Shown here: in pieces, positions 1 through 9,285 of the stretch
Layout: the number at the start of each line of letters is the position of its first letter
How positions within the stretch are numbered: position 1 is the first letter of the stretch
Assembly: GCA_021776475.1 (NCBI GenBank)
Contig: JAJFFV010000005.1
Location: 434,001 to 498,000, forward strand
DNA length: 64,000 nucleotides
Source of the DNA: Parvularculaceae bacterium
Lineage (GTDB): Bacteria > Pseudomonadota > Alphaproteobacteria > Caulobacterales > Parvularculaceae
Direction: 5' to 3'
Position numbers and translations under genes: made by a program
Notes under the pieces: model-generated
Told to the model about the DNA's origin: nothing
What the model saw: only the letters and a program-made list of their open reading frames with translations
Database searches by the model: none

Positions 1-1
1 G

Positions 2-733
2 AACCTCGCCCGGCAAGTCGCTAAGGACAAAATCTCGGCGGAAGACGCCCAGGCGACACTCGGGCGCATCGGACGGTCCAATCAAATCAACGACCTCGCC
101 GATTGCCACATGGTCATCGAAGCTGCGACAGAAAATATCGATTTGAAAAAGAAAATCCTGGCGGATCTGTGCATGGCGCTGAACAAGGATGCGCTGGTCG
201 CCACTAATACGTCGTCGATTTCTATTACCGCTCTCGCCTCATCGACAGACCGGCCCGATAAGTTTATCGGCCTGCATTTCATGAACCCGGTGCCCGTGAT
301 GCAACTGGTCGAAGTTATCCGCGGGATCGCCACCAGCCGAGAGACCTTTGAGACCGGCAAGGCCTTGGTCACCCAACTCGGCAAGACCATGGCCGTATCC
401 GAAGATTTCCCGGCTTTTATTGTCAACCGGATCCTGATGCCGATGATCAACGAGGCAATCTTCACTTTGTACGAAGGGGTTGGCACCGTCTCCGCGATCG
501 ATACCGGCATGAAGCTTGGCACAAACCATCCAATGGGGCCGCTCGAACTTGCGGACTTTATCGGTCTTGATACCTGCCTCTCGATTATGCAGGTTCTGTA
601 TGAGGGACTATCAGATTCCAAATATCGCCCCTGCCCATTATTGATCAAATACGTCGAGGCTGGCTGGCTTGGCCGCAAGACTGGTCGTGGCTTTTATGAC
701 TATGCCGGTGACGTGCCGGTCGCGACGCGGTAG
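2..733 (+). CDS. 3-hydroxyacyl-CoA (3-hydroxybutyryl-CoA) dehydrogenase, 5' truncated by window edge
   Basis: The frame is open from base 2, so the N-terminal Rossmann GxGxxG lies outside the window. The visible 243 residues hold the conserved core of the short NAD-dependent 3-hydroxyacyl-CoA dehydrogenases: VIEAATEN, ATNTSSISIT, then GLHFMNPVPVMQLVEVI (catalytic His in the GLHFMNP motif), and the C-terminal helical dimerisation domain with DFPAFIVNRIL, NHPMGPLELADFIGLD and the closing GRKTGRGFYDY. Family members oxidise 3-hydroxybutyryl-CoA to acetoacetyl-CoA in butyrate, PHB or beta-oxidation metabolism. The C terminus is normal. A fadB-type fusion is excluded because the protein ends after the dehydrogenase domain. 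The exact chain-length preference cannot be read from sequence. Confidence 0.93.
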   Translation, partial: NLARQVAKDKISAEDAQATLGRIGRSNQINDLADCHMVIEAATENIDLKKKILADLCMALNKDALVATNTSSISITALASSTDRPDKFIGLHFMNPVPVMQLVEVIRGIATSRETFETGKALVTQLGKTMAVSEDFPAFIVNRILMPMINEAIFTLYEGVGTVSAIDTGMKLGTNHPMGPLELADFIGLDTCLSIMQVLYEGLSDSKYRPCPLLIKYVEAGWLGRKTGRGFYDYAGDVPVATR

Positions 734-830
734 GCCTGCAACCTATGCGCTAATCCTTCCAACAGGTGTCCCTTGACTGGCCTCAGTCGGCGCGCTTTGC
801 TTCTTTCTTGTCTACCCAAAGGAGAGATTT

Positions 831-1031
831 ATGGCCGTAGCACGCGTTACAGAAATTATCGCCTCATCCTCAAACAGTTTTGAAGATGCGGTTCGCAAAG
901 GCGTCAAGCGCGCCTCCAAAACCTTGAAAAATGTTACAGGTGCGTGGGTCAAGGATCAAAGGGTCGTCGTCAAGAAAGGCGAGATCGATGAGTATCGGGT
1001 TGTCCTCAAAGTTACCTTCATCCTTGAATAG
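831..1031 (+). CDS. Dodecin family flavin-binding protein
   Basis: A 66-residue protein with the dodecin pattern: MAVARVTEI at the start, then SFEDAVRKGVKRASKTL, GAWVKD and EYRVVLKVTFILE at the end. Dodecins form hollow dodecamers that bind and buffer riboflavin or FMN in the cytoplasm. The length is typical. An AAGGAGAG ribosome site lies 8 bases before the ATG. The gene stands alone and is followed within 25 bases by a strong intrinsic terminator, so it is probably monocistronic. Confidence 0.93.
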   Translation: MAVARVTEIIASSSNSFEDAVRKGVKRASKTLKNVTGAWVKDQRVVVKKGEIDEYRVVLKVTFILE

Positions 1032-1054
1032 CAACTTTGCTTCTATCACAGAAC

Positions 1055-1085
1055 AAAAAAGCCCGGCTGAAGTGCCGGGCTTTTC
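1055..1085. terminator. Bidirectional Rho-independent terminator between dodecin and lipoprotein genes
   Basis: A perfect 7-bp stem, GCCCGGC/GCCGGGC (1061-1067, 1074-1080), has a 6-base loop, is preceded by AAAAAA and followed by TTTTCTTG. It sits between two convergent genes and can serve both strands. Confidence 0.9.
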
Positions 1086-1103
1086 TTGTGACAGTAAGCT
1101 GAT

Positions 1104-2822
1104 TTATTCAGAGTGCGTCACACTTAGTTTGAGAACATCAGGCAAGCTCTCTGGGGCGGTCTGCCCCTGCGCTGCTAGATCAGCAAAGCTGACTGGCGCA
1201 TCAGGATCAACGCTGATTTCCAGCGAACCACCCGAACTGATCCAGCTAGAAAGAGCATTCAAATATCCCGGGAACGCAGGGTTCATCTGTGCAAACTGGG
1301 CACCGCCCATATTGATCATCAGCGGGGCGCTCGCTCGTAATTGAACTGCATCCTGTCCGGTCTGCATAGCGGCGACACCAAAAGCAAGATCAAGCAGTTT
1401 CTCATCATCAATGCGCAGGTTGAAGCCATTTATGGCGATTTCCTGGAACGCGGCTCCGTCATCACCATTTGATGCTGCAGTGTGCAGTGTTTCCAGAACA
1501 GCGTTGGACGCTTTGAAGTTGAGATCAATATTCGCAAAGCCGGTCAGATCGACATCATAGTCAAGCTCAGCATCGCCCTTCTTCTCATCATAGGTCCACA
1601 ACACTTCGCCGTCACCGGTCAGATTATTGAGGCCGTTATCCTGAAACAGGCTCATCATTTCAGGCTGGTCATCTGGCACGTATGCCGTCAGATCCATTTT
1701 TGTATCTTTGGAATAACTCCGGATCCGGGTTGGCACGAGCCAGGCAAACTCAATCGGGTCAAGGGCTGAGTAACCAGTCGTAGATGCCTTTTTGCCATTG
1801 ACAAACACTTCGGAGTTTTTGGCTTCGATTTTACCAAAAGACAAAAGGTTTTTTGCATCAAGCGGCGGTTGTTCACCGCTCTCAAGATAAGGCAGCATGC
1901 CGGCAAAGCTCATGCCATCCCAACTTATGCTTTCGATACTCGCCTGCTGGTTCGCCGGCATAACGATGTTACCAAGCGGGCCGGACAAAAGTGCCGCCAA
2001 TTGCGGATCAGCTTCAGCGATCAATTTTGCCTTGGCTTCAGTGGACTGGGTGATTGTGTAGTCCAGGTTCTTAAACAGCATCGAACCAACATTACCGCCG
2101 CTGAAGCCGCCATATCGCATATCGGCAACCGTCGCGCTGATCCCTGTGCCTTCGGATTCCATTCCCTGCAGGTTCAGGTCTTTCAAATAGATTCCGCCAA
2201 GATCAAAGGCCTTCATAATGGTCGCAAATTCGGCGCCGTCTTCCATGCCTTCCAGCTCATCTTCATTGACGCCGCCAAAAGACAGTCCATCAACTTCCAG
2301 CGCACCGATTGTCATGGTGCCTGATCCATCACTATCTCCAGCGCCGACAAATTCGAGATCGAACATCCGCACCTTACGGAAGATTTCGTCTTTGGTGTCG
2401 CTGATGTTGCCCGCCTTCAAAGCCTGAATATATGTGTCGTTGACACCATAAAGCTCCAAGCGGCCGATGGTCATCGTGCCGTCTTCGTCCGTAGTCGATA
2501 CCCCCTGAAGGATGGTCGCCCCTGATTTTGAATCGAACGAAGAAGACGCGTATTGAAAGTCGCTGCTGTCGTCTTCATCCGCCAGTAAGGTGATGAAGCC
2601 GTCAACGTCAAGTGGCTCAGCGCCTGAGAGCTTAAACGGCTTATCCAGCGGCGATTTGCCATCAAGGTCGAGATCGAGTTTTTTGGAATCTGATATCGTG
2701 ACCTGCACGTCGTCATCTGACGATTTGGTCCCGTCGTCTTGTTTCGTGCAACCTGCCAGAGCAAGTACCGTTGCGGCACTGGCTGCTAATAGTTTGAGTT
2801 TAAATGATCCCCGGTTTTCCAT
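1104..2822 (-). CDS. Large uncharacterised lipoprotein
   Basis: A 572-residue protein that begins MENRGSFKLKLLAASAA and has the lipobox LALAGC at about residue 24, so it should be lipidated and exported. I chose this start because GAGGAGGG lies 8 bases upstream; the frame runs 55 codons further but those residues read as non-coding. The mature part starts with a Ser/Asp-rich linker and then shows repeated segments of the form GTMTIG-x-LE (GTMTIGRLELYGV and GTMTIGALEVDGL) plus several DL-x-G-F/D-I-x-F-like strands, suggesting a beta-rich repeat fold. I do not recognise a named family. It is convergent with dodecin and lies 101 bases downstream of a TlpA-type gene on the same strand. Confidence 0.7.
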   Translation of the reverse strand: MENRGSFKLKLLAASAATVLALAGCTKQDDGTKSSDDDVQVTISDSKKLDLDLDGKSPLDKPFKLSGAEPLDVDGFITLLADEDDSSDFQYASSSFDSKSGATILQGVSTTDEDGTMTIGRLELYGVNDTYIQALKAGNISDTKDEIFRKVRMFDLEFVGAGDSDGSGTMTIGALEVDGLSFGGVNEDELEGMEDGAEFATIMKAFDLGGIYLKDLNLQGMESEGTGISATVADMRYGGFSGGNVGSMLFKNLDYTITQSTEAKAKLIAEADPQLAALLSGPLGNIVMPANQQASIESISWDGMSFAGMLPYLESGEQPPLDAKNLLSFGKIEAKNSEVFVNGKKASTTGYSALDPIEFAWLVPTRIRSYSKDTKMDLTAYVPDDQPEMMSLFQDNGLNNLTGDGEVLWTYDEKKGDAELDYDVDLTGFANIDLNFKASNAVLETLHTAASNGDDGAAFQEIAINGFNLRIDDEKLLDLAFGVAAMQTGQDAVQLRASAPLMINMGGAQFAQMNPAFPGYLNALSSWISSGGSLEISVDPDAPVSFADLAAQGQTAPESLPDVLKLSVTHSE

Positions 2823-2923
2823 AATATATCCCTCCTCGCGAAGCTTGGTTACTGCGCCCTGCCGCATGGAATGGCATTTCTGAGCGTAATCTTCAATGGC
2901 GGGCAGATAATTAATGTCACACA

Positions 2924-3577
2924 TTATGACAATTTTTGGCCTGCGATCGCTGCTCTGATCAGCGCTTGTGCCTCTGCGCTGCTCCAATCGGCGCCACCTT
3001 GCAATCGGCCGAGTTCATTGCCGTTTTTGTCATAGAGGATTGAAACCGGCAGACCGGCGATACTGCCAAGGGCAGTCCCGGCAAATTCGAGCCGCGGATC
3101 AGCGTAAAGAACCAGATTTTCGATCCCCAGGCGGTCAAAAAAGGCTGGTCCCCGCTTTGCCATTCGCGGCTCGGCGGCGATCGCAACAACCGCGAAATCA
3201 TCAAAATCGAAGCTTGCTTGCAGAGCGTCGAGCGATGGCAACTCCTCCACACAGGGTGGGCACCAAGTGGCCCAGAGATTGACCAGTACTACCTTGCCGC
3301 GAAAGTCTCTCAATGCAACCTCACCATCTGGTCCCTGAAACGGGGTCAAAGGCATCCCACGCGGCGGGAAGGCGCGTTCAAAATTCCGCATTTCTCCGGT
3401 CAACAGATCACGGGAAATGGTTTTCTCGGGCCCCGGTTTGCCCTTGGGGATCATCGCCGAAAAACTCATCCATAAGACAAACACAGTGCCGAGGCCGCCC
3501 CAAATGAACAGGAGCATCCGCGGTTGAAAAAGCTGCCTGATGATGGTGTTTGATGCATTTTGCGGTTGCTCGGTCAT
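2924..3577 (-). CDS. TlpA-family membrane-anchored thiol:disulfide oxidoreductase
   Basis: A 217-residue protein with an N-terminal membrane anchor (about residues 20-40, LLFIWGGLGTVFVLWMSFSAMI) followed by a periplasmic thioredoxin fold. The redox centre is WATWCPPC (about residues 102-109), preceded by FRGKVVLVNLW, and the cis-Pro loop is GLPVSILYD. TlpA/ResA proteins reduce periplasmic disulfides, often during cytochrome c or oxidase maturation. No cytochrome maturation genes are adjacent, so the client is unknown. It is transcribed divergently from lptM-lysA. In many alphaproteobacteria a tlpA gene lies divergent from the argH/lysA locus, which matches this arrangement. Confidence 0.92.
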   Translation of the reverse strand: MTEQPQNASNTIIRQLFQPRMLLFIWGGLGTVFVLWMSFSAMIPKGKPGPEKTISRDLLTGEMRNFERAFPPRGMPLTPFQGPDGEVALRDFRGKVVLVNLWATWCPPCVEELPSLDALQASFDFDDFAVVAIAAEPRMAKRGPAFFDRLGIENLVLYADPRLEFAGTALGSIAGLPVSILYDKNGNELGRLQGGADWSSAEAQALIRAAIAGQKLS

Positions 3578-3654
3578 ATCCAGCGGCTATCACATATCAG
3601 TGTCGGGGTATAACGTTTAAAGCGTGCCAGCCTGACAAGACAAAGGAATTCCTG

Positions 3655-3783
3655 ATGAGATTATTACTGATCGTCCTGCTGGCCTGTTTCAGCCTCGCTG
3701 CCTGCGGTAAAAAAGCGGATTTGAAAACGCCGCCGCTGCCCGGTGAGCAACAAGAAAAAGAGGATGCAGATCGCGCAAAATAA
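3655..3783 (+). CDS. lptM: LptM-like small lipoprotein (YifL family)
   Basis: A 42-residue lipoprotein: a signal peptide MRLLLIVLLACFSLAAC with the lipobox SLAAC, then GKKADLKTPPLPGE, the glycine/lysine-proline signature of the LptM/YifL family. In E. coli LptM assists oxidative maturation of the LPS translocon LptDE at the outer membrane. I chose the ATG at 3655 because AAGGAA lies 8 bases upstream and the signal peptide starts there. It sits 6 bases before lysA, the usual neighbour of this family in proteobacteria. Confidence 0.85.
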   Translation: MRLLLIVLLACFSLAACGKKADLKTPPLPGEQQEKEDADRAK

Positions 3784-3789
3784 GCCCTG

Positions 3790-5061
3790 ATGCACCACTT
3801 TTCGTACAAAAATGGCTCTCTGCATGCAGAAGATGTTTCTCTTACCTCAATTGTCGATGAGGTCGGGACGCCTTTTTATTGCTATTCGGCCGCCACTTTG
3901 CGCCGCCATTACCGGGTTTTTGCCGACGCTTTTGCCAGCCAGGACGCACTGGTCGCGTTTTCGGTGAAGTCACTTTCCAATCTCGCTGTTCTGAGGCTGC
4001 TCGCCAAAGAAGGCGCGGGCGCGGATGTTGTCTCCGGTGGTGAGCTGATGCGCGCGCAAAAGGCGGGTATTCCTGGGCCGAGAATTGTTTTTTCGGGCGT
4101 TGGTAAAACCAGAGAAGAAATGGCGAGCGCGCTCGACGCTGATATTTATCAGGTCAACGTTGAATCTGTTCCCGAATTGCGGGCCTTGAACGATGTCGCG
4201 CTCGCCTGCGGCAAACAGGCGCCCATCGCTCTACGGGTTAATCCTGATGTTTCTGCCGGCGCACATAACAAAATATCTACAGGCCGGGCAGAAGACAAAT
4301 TCGGCATCGCTTGGTCGCAAGCCCATGAGGTCTTTACGCTGGCTGCCAGTCTCGACGGGATAAATGTTGCCGGGATCGATGTTCACATAGGCTCACAGAT
4401 CACTGACCTGGCGCCATTTGAGCGAGCGTTTGGCAAAGTGACCAATCTTGTCCGTGAGCTGAGAAATGCTGGGCACAAGATTACGCGGCTGGATCTTGGT
4501 GGCGGATTGGGTATTCCCTATCAACACAGCAGCGATGCAAGCGTGCCGCCGCATCCGTCCGTTTATGCCGACATGATTAAAAAAATAGCCGGATCACTTG
4601 ATCTTCAACTGATTTTTGAGCCAGGCCGGATGATCGCCGGCAACGCCGGCATACTGGTCGCACGTGTAATTTATGTGAAACAGGGCGCAGCGAGGAAGTT
4701 TCTCATTCTTGACGCAGCGATGAACGACCTGATCAGGCCTGCTCTATACGATGCCTGGCACGACATCGTGCCGATTGATGAGCCAGAGGTGGGAGCTGGA
4801 AAAGTCTTGTATGATCTGGTTGGACCGGTGTGCGAGAGCGGCGACACTTTTGCCCGGGATCGGCCATTGTCGCCAACAGCTGAAGATGCTCTAATCGCTT
4901 TTTTGACCGCCGGTGCTTACGGTGCTGTTCAGTCCTCGGAGTATAATTCGAGGCCCCTGATCCCTGAGGTACTGGTGGAAGGCGATAAATTCAGCGTCAT
5001 TCGCAAGCGGCCCTCAATCGAAGAAATGTTGGCCAAGGAAGAGATACCTGACTGGCTTTAA
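3790..5061 (+). CDS. lysA: Diaminopimelate decarboxylase
   Basis: A 423-residue PLP enzyme of the alanine-racemase fold that converts meso-diaminopimelate to L-lysine, the last step of lysine synthesis. Visible marks are the PLP-lysine region AFSVKSLSNLAVLRLL (about residues 55-70), GADVVSGGELMRA, the HIGSQI motif, LGGGLGIPY, EPGRMIAGNAG and the C-terminal VGPVCESGDTF and AGAYGAVQSSEYNSRP active-site segments. Length is normal. The start ATG follows lptM by 6 bases, so the two are translated as a unit. It overlaps the convergent downstream gene by four bases. Confidence 0.97.
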   Translation: MHHFSYKNGSLHAEDVSLTSIVDEVGTPFYCYSAATLRRHYRVFADAFASQDALVAFSVKSLSNLAVLRLLAKEGAGADVVSGGELMRAQKAGIPGPRIVFSGVGKTREEMASALDADIYQVNVESVPELRALNDVALACGKQAPIALRVNPDVSAGAHNKISTGRAEDKFGIAWSQAHEVFTLAASLDGINVAGIDVHIGSQITDLAPFERAFGKVTNLVRELRNAGHKITRLDLGGGLGIPYQHSSDASVPPHPSVYADMIKKIAGSLDLQLIFEPGRMIAGNAGILVARVIYVKQGAARKFLILDAAMNDLIRPALYDAWHDIVPIDEPEVGAGKVLYDLVGPVCESGDTFARDRPLSPTAEDALIAFLTAGAYGAVQSSEYNSRPLIPEVLVEGDKFSVIRKRPSIEEMLAKEEIPDWL

Positions 5062-5453
5062 AAAAGCCCGGCAATGTTCAGATTGTTCCAGACAACCAAG
5101 GCTGTCATCAGCATCGAAACGGAGAAAATCGCCAAAACCAACCGGTGTGGAAACCACAGGATCATCGCGGTCACAAGCAACTGAAGGATGAGTTTTGCGG
5201 GGATCCATCCAGACGTCAAATTTTCCATCAACAGCCGGATGAACGGGTTGGCTTCTGCCCCCATCTGCGCCTGAAGCCCGGCAACCGTCGAGACGATATC
5301 AAGAGCCCCGAGAACGTTGTAGACAACAGCAATGATCGCAGATGCGATGAACAAAGAACGCTGCGATCTCGCGACCTTCGCGAACTCGGCAATACGCGAC
5401 CAACGGGCCCGAAAACCAGTCGAGCTGTCTTTGGTTGTTGTTGTGGAGCTCAT
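5058..5453 (-). CDS. Small integral membrane protein (DUF5658-like), function unknown
   Basis: A 131-residue protein with three hydrophobic segments: about residues 34-54, 88-105 and 105-122. Between the first two lies LDIVSTVAGLQAQMGAEANPFIR, resembling the D-x-x-x-T...GxxEANPF core of small DUF5658-type membrane proteins. There is a soluble Ser/Thr-rich N terminus. The stop overlaps the convergent lysA stop by four bases. No function can be assigned. Confidence 0.65.
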   Translation of the reverse strand: MSSTTTTKDSSTGFRARWSRIAEFAKVARSQRSLFIASAIIAVVYNVLGALDIVSTVAGLQAQMGAEANPFIRLLMENLTSGWIPAKLILQLLVTAMILWFPHRLVLAIFSVSMLMTALVVWNNLNIAGLF

Positions 5454-5585
5454 GGTTACCCGGTTCCCCGATCATACCCGTTAACGTTTTGTTTAGTTCT
5501 TGTGCAAGAGCTGGGCCGTTCTTGTTTGCGGCCAGATAAAATGCATGAAATAGGGAGTTAACCGTTGTCAAAATGAGTGTAGCTT

Positions 5586-8192
5586 GTGACTGATAAGATA
5601 ATCGACGCACGGCCTGGCGGCGGCTACCATACAGATCCAATGAGTGAAGACGCAGACAAAAGGCAGGTTAAGATAAAACCGGAACAAGCGGCACTAGTGC
5701 TGCTTGCGCGGCTTGTGATTTTTCTGGAGCGGCTGTGGCCAGCACTGTTGCCATTGCTCGGGGTCATTTCGGTGTTCGCGCTGGTCACCCTGTTCGATCT
5801 TTGGCAATTCATCCCTGGTCCAGTACACTACCTGTTGCTAGGGCTTTTTGCATGTATACTGATCTTTTTGATGGTTCGGGATCTCGCCGACCTGGAATGG
5901 CCAGGGCGACTGCAGGCACTGGCGCGGCTCGAGGCTGACAGTCAGCTTCCTCACGCACCATTGCAGGCCCTTGAAGACGTACCGTTTACGCCGGAAGATA
6001 GGGATCATCCGTTATGGATGGCACACCAGCAACGCATGGGCAGGCTTGTCACTCAAGTCTCCCTCGATAAGGGGCATGCAGCTGGCACGGAAGAGCGCGA
6101 CCCCTATGCTCTGCGCTATGGGGTTATCCTGCTTTTTGCCTTTGCTTTTTTTGTCGCCTGGGGCGACATGCGGCCTAGATTCTGGCAAGCGTTTTCGCCG
6201 CAAATTGGATCCGGTGCACCAGTGAGTGTTGATCTGTGGATTGATCCACCCGCCTATACCGGCAAGGCGCCGATCACCCTGTTGCAGTCGGCAGTCTCCC
6301 TTGAAGGCAGATCTGACCAAATCGCCGTCCCTGTCGGGTCCGTTTTGAACACCAGGATCGCTGGTGCCGGCAACAACAGGATCGGTCGGGCGCGAATCGA
6401 GATCAAGACCAGTGGAGGCAAAACCAGAGCGAACCTCCAGAAAACCGGCAGCACGCTAACCGGTGAAACCGTACTCGATGAAAATAGCGCGCTTATCTTG
6501 TCGGTTCAGGGTAAGCGCGCAAGCTGGCCTGTGATTGTCACCGCGGACAAGCAACCAGTTGTGATTTTTCGCGAGGTACCGTCCACGACCGACAGCAATC
6601 GTGTGCGGATGGTCGTCGAAATTGAGGATGACTACGGTATCACCTCCGCAAACGCCATTCTCAGGCTCGATCCTGATCAGGCGCGCGACGCTGACGCACC
6701 CGGCTTGTCTGATCGTGCCTTGCGCGAAGTTGAAACGATCTCGGTCGGCGGTATTAGTGGCACGACGGGCGGACGAGCAGTTGAGCTTGACCTGACAGAC
6801 CATCGCTGGGCCGGGCTTTCAGTATTGCTAAGGGTGAAGGTCAGCGACGGTGCTGGCAACGCCGCGGAAACCCTCAGCCAAAGGCTGACGCTACCAGAAC
6901 GGCCATTCTATAACCCTCTGGCGCAAGCGGTTATTTATGAGCGCCGCAGCCTCGCGGTGGCGCCAACAAGCTGGCCAACCACCAGCCGGGCGCTTGATGC
7001 GCTGACTTTTGCACCCGACCGGTTCTTCGATAAGCCGAAAGACTATCTTCTTTTGCGCACTGCTTATTGGGATGTCGCCAGCAGCCGCGGTGAATATCTG
7101 GAGGAGACGGTTGATCGTTTCTGGCCGCTCGCGCTGCAACTTGAAGATCAGGCGCTGGAACTCGCACGCCGGGCCCTGGCCGCTGCACAGCAAGCCTTGC
7201 GGGAAGCTCTCGAGCGCGGTGCCAGTCCCGGTGAAATTGCCAGTCTTGTTGAAGATCTGCGCCTGGCCATGCAGAACTATATTCAGGCTCTGGCAGAATC
7301 CGGTCAGGCGATGGCCGATGATGACGGACCACGTGAGGAACTGGGTGCCAGCGATCTCAACGAGATGCTGGATTCGATCAACAACCTCACAGAATCCGGT
7401 GCCAACAATGCTGCCCGGCAAATGTTGTCGCAGCTTGAGCAAATGCTCTCTGACCTGAAGATCAGCGGTGGCAGCTCGAGCGATGGTGCGACCGGAAGAG
7501 CGGGCGAGCAGTCGGGCGCCGGTGGCGGTGAGCCAAGTAGCGGCAGTGGCGCGGGAAACAGCGCGCCCGGCAGCCAGGCGATGGGTGCTGCCGGCGAGAT
7601 GATTGGTCGGCAACGGGAACTTGCTGATGAAACTTTCGACGCATTGCGAGAAGAATTTGGTCTTGATGGCACGGGCGGCGAAGCCCGACCGCTTTCTGAA
7701 CTAGGTCAGGACCAACAATCGCTCGCCGATGACCTTGAACAGTCGATCAGACAATTCGGCGGGCAGGATATGACCGACGCGGCGCAAGAAGTCATCGATG
7801 CCTTTGCTGAGGCGCTGGAGAAAATGCGCGCGGCAACAGATGCTCTGGAAGCGGCTAACCCGGATGCTGCGAGCTTGCTGCAAGAAGAAGCTCTGCAAAG
7901 TCTGCGCAATGGTGCTGACCGGATGAGTGAAGAGATCATGAAAGCGCAGGAAGAAATGGCCGCAAGTGACCCGGCACAAGGGGTCGGCGAGGCTGCTGCC
8001 GGTGAAGCTGCAGCGCTCGATCCCCTGGGTCGGCCTTATGGCGCTCGCCCTGGAAACGCGATTGGCATTCCCGACCTCGGCAATCCCGAAAAAGCGCGCG
8101 CGCTTGTGCAGGAATTACGCCGGCGGCTCGCCGAGCCAGGCCGCAGCGCGGAAGAAATCGAGTATCTGGAACGGTTGTTACAGCGGTTCTGA
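5586..8192 (+). CDS. TIGR02302 (DUF4175) family membrane protein
   Basis: An 868-residue protein of the alphaproteobacterial TIGR02302 family. Two N-terminal transmembrane helices (about residues 50-95) and a third near 180-200 precede a beta-rich region with an FG-like segment SVDLWIDPPAYTGKAP. A long charged helical part follows (QLEDQALELARRALAAAQQALREAL), then a Gly/Ser-rich linker (about 640-680), and the end is rich in Gln/Glu/Ala coiled coil. The function of the family is unknown; an envelope location is inferred. The frame begins with GTG at 5586; an ATG at 5640 (MSEDADKRQ) is an alternative start, and neither has a clear ribosome site. Confidence 0.85.
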   Translation: MTDKIIDARPGGGYHTDPMSEDADKRQVKIKPEQAALVLLARLVIFLERLWPALLPLLGVISVFALVTLFDLWQFIPGPVHYLLLGLFACILIFLMVRDLADLEWPGRLQALARLEADSQLPHAPLQALEDVPFTPEDRDHPLWMAHQQRMGRLVTQVSLDKGHAAGTEERDPYALRYGVILLFAFAFFVAWGDMRPRFWQAFSPQIGSGAPVSVDLWIDPPAYTGKAPITLLQSAVSLEGRSDQIAVPVGSVLNTRIAGAGNNRIGRARIEIKTSGGKTRANLQKTGSTLTGETVLDENSALILSVQGKRASWPVIVTADKQPVVIFREVPSTTDSNRVRMVVEIEDDYGITSANAILRLDPDQARDADAPGLSDRALREVETISVGGISGTTGGRAVELDLTDHRWAGLSVLLRVKVSDGAGNAAETLSQRLTLPERPFYNPLAQAVIYERRSLAVAPTSWPTTSRALDALTFAPDRFFDKPKDYLLLRTAYWDVASSRGEYLEETVDRFWPLALQLEDQALELARRALAAAQQALREALERGASPGEIASLVEDLRLAMQNYIQALAESGQAMADDDGPREELGASDLNEMLDSINNLTESGANNAARQMLSQLEQMLSDLKISGGSSSDGATGRAGEQSGAGGGEPSSGSGAGNSAPGSQAMGAAGEMIGRQRELADETFDALREEFGLDGTGGEARPLSELGQDQQSLADDLEQSIRQFGGQDMTDAAQEVIDAFAEALEKMRAATDALEAANPDAASLLQEEALQSLRNGADRMSEEIMKAQEEMAASDPAQGVGEAAAGEAAALDPLGRPYGARPGNAIGIPDLGNPEKARALVQELRRRLAEPGRSAEEIEYLERLLQRF

Positions 8193-8198
8193 CACTCG

Positions 8199-8885
8199 TT
8201 ACCACTGACTATATATATCTGACTCTAATACGCCTGCCTTTTTCAGTAACCGGAATACTTCCGCAACGTCGCTTTCAACCATTGCCGTGCCGGCCAGAGA
8301 AATTTCATTGTCGATCTTCGAGGCGGCGGTCTGGGGCTTATCCGCCGATACCGAGATCAGGCTCACTTGCTCGAGCAACCACTTCATAAAAGCGTCGCTA
8401 TAGCCAATCATAAACCCGAGTTCGCCAGCGAGCGAGCCCTTGGTAATACCACTAAAAGCCGTAACCACTCGCTGAACCGCAAACTGATCATTCTCCGCGA
8501 CGTAAACCGCGTTACCATGGGGACGAATTGCATTGAATTCGCTGAAGTCAAACTGATCTGGGTTCAGACCATCATTGTTGATGAACATCATCATATGCAG
8601 CGCAGGACACGTACCATTGTCACACCCAAAAGTCGTCAAAATCAAGTTGGTGTCCTGATAGGATAACAACACAAAGTCACCGTTTTCGGTCTCGGTCAGT
8701 TGTGCCCGAATACCGGTTTGGCGTGCGATGTCCATAACAGTGTCAAGATCGATCCCGTTCTTCATGACGATATCATACTCGGGAGCGCCACCAGATAGTT
8801 GATTGCTAATGCCCTGCCCGTTGGCAGCTCCGCTGACAGATAGTAAGATCGCCACCAAAATACTGGTCAGTTCCGTTTTTTTCAT
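8199..8885 (-). CDS. Exported YbjN-domain protein
   Basis: A 228-residue protein with a signal peptide (MKKTELTSILVAILLSVSGAANGQ) followed by a YbjN-like fold, which resembles type III secretion chaperones: LTETENGDFVLLSYQDTNLILTTFGC, then CPALHMMMFINN and a helical end. The start at 8885 is supported by GGAGGGG 5 bases upstream. YbjN proteins are linked to stress and motility regulation in enterobacteria, but this copy is exported and the role is unknown. It converges with the TIGR02302 gene 6 bases away. Confidence 0.75.
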   Translation of the reverse strand: MKKTELTSILVAILLSVSGAANGQGISNQLSGGAPEYDIVMKNGIDLDTVMDIARQTGIRAQLTETENGDFVLLSYQDTNLILTTFGCDNGTCPALHMMMFINNDGLNPDQFDFSEFNAIRPHGNAVYVAENDQFAVQRVVTAFSGITKGSLAGELGFMIGYSDAFMKWLLEQVSLISVSADKPQTAASKIDNEISLAGTAMVESDVAEVFRLLKKAGVLESDIYSQW

Positions 8886-9256
8886 TGTCGCCCCTCCTAC
8901 ACAGAACACCGACCTTGTGCGATAAGTGATTTCAGGTCAACCAGAGCAGTTTCAAGCAAGCGGGATCAGTTGCTTGAACTCAATCTTGCCATCGAATATT
9001 TAGGACCGGCGATCTGGAGCAGATCAAAGCACCATCCGCAAAATAGCAAAGATCCAACATGCAAGATCGGCGTGCGGGGTAGCCATGTTGGCGTCGCGCG
9101 ACAATGTGCATTTCATCCGTGCAGAGATGCTTGACGAGCCATCGTACCCACCGGCTATGAGAGGGTGTTACGGCGCCTCTGATTGAGCGCCTTGCCCGGG
9201 ACAAACTCGCCAAAGCAGCCTGACTGAGCCTGCAAAAACAAACGCGCCCTGACCCC
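8886..9256. other. Intergenic stretch, possible weak gene remnants only
   Basis: About 370 bases without a supported gene. On the plus strand, short open pieces read RDNVHFIRAEMLDEPSYPPA (near 9097-9156) and, in another frame, APLIERLARDKLAKAA ending at 9224. These could be the tail of a decayed gene, but they are too short to assign. No terminator or repeat was seen. Confidence 0.3.
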
Positions 9257-9285
9257 TTGACATTTAATCTGTTTTATCATACACT
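9257..9285 (+). promoter_or_regulatory. Sigma70-type promoter giving a predicted leaderless mRNA for the GbsR-like gene
   Basis: TTGACA at 9257-9262, a 17-base spacer and TACACT at 9280-9285. Normal spacing to the start of transcription puts +1 at or within a base or two of the ATG at 9292, and no ribosome site exists upstream of that ATG. Confidence 0.75.

Noticed and set aside
5058-5061. Overlap of the lysA stop with the convergent gene as a sign of frameshift
   Set aside because: The four-base overlap only covers stop codons and both genes have normal ends.
6891-7613. A 240-residue minus-strand frame inside the TIGR02302 gene
   Set aside because: It is an antisense shadow of a well-supported gene.
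8980-9213. A 77-residue minus-strand frame in the intergenic gap
   Set aside because: No ribosome site, no domain, and odd composition rich in Arg and Cys.
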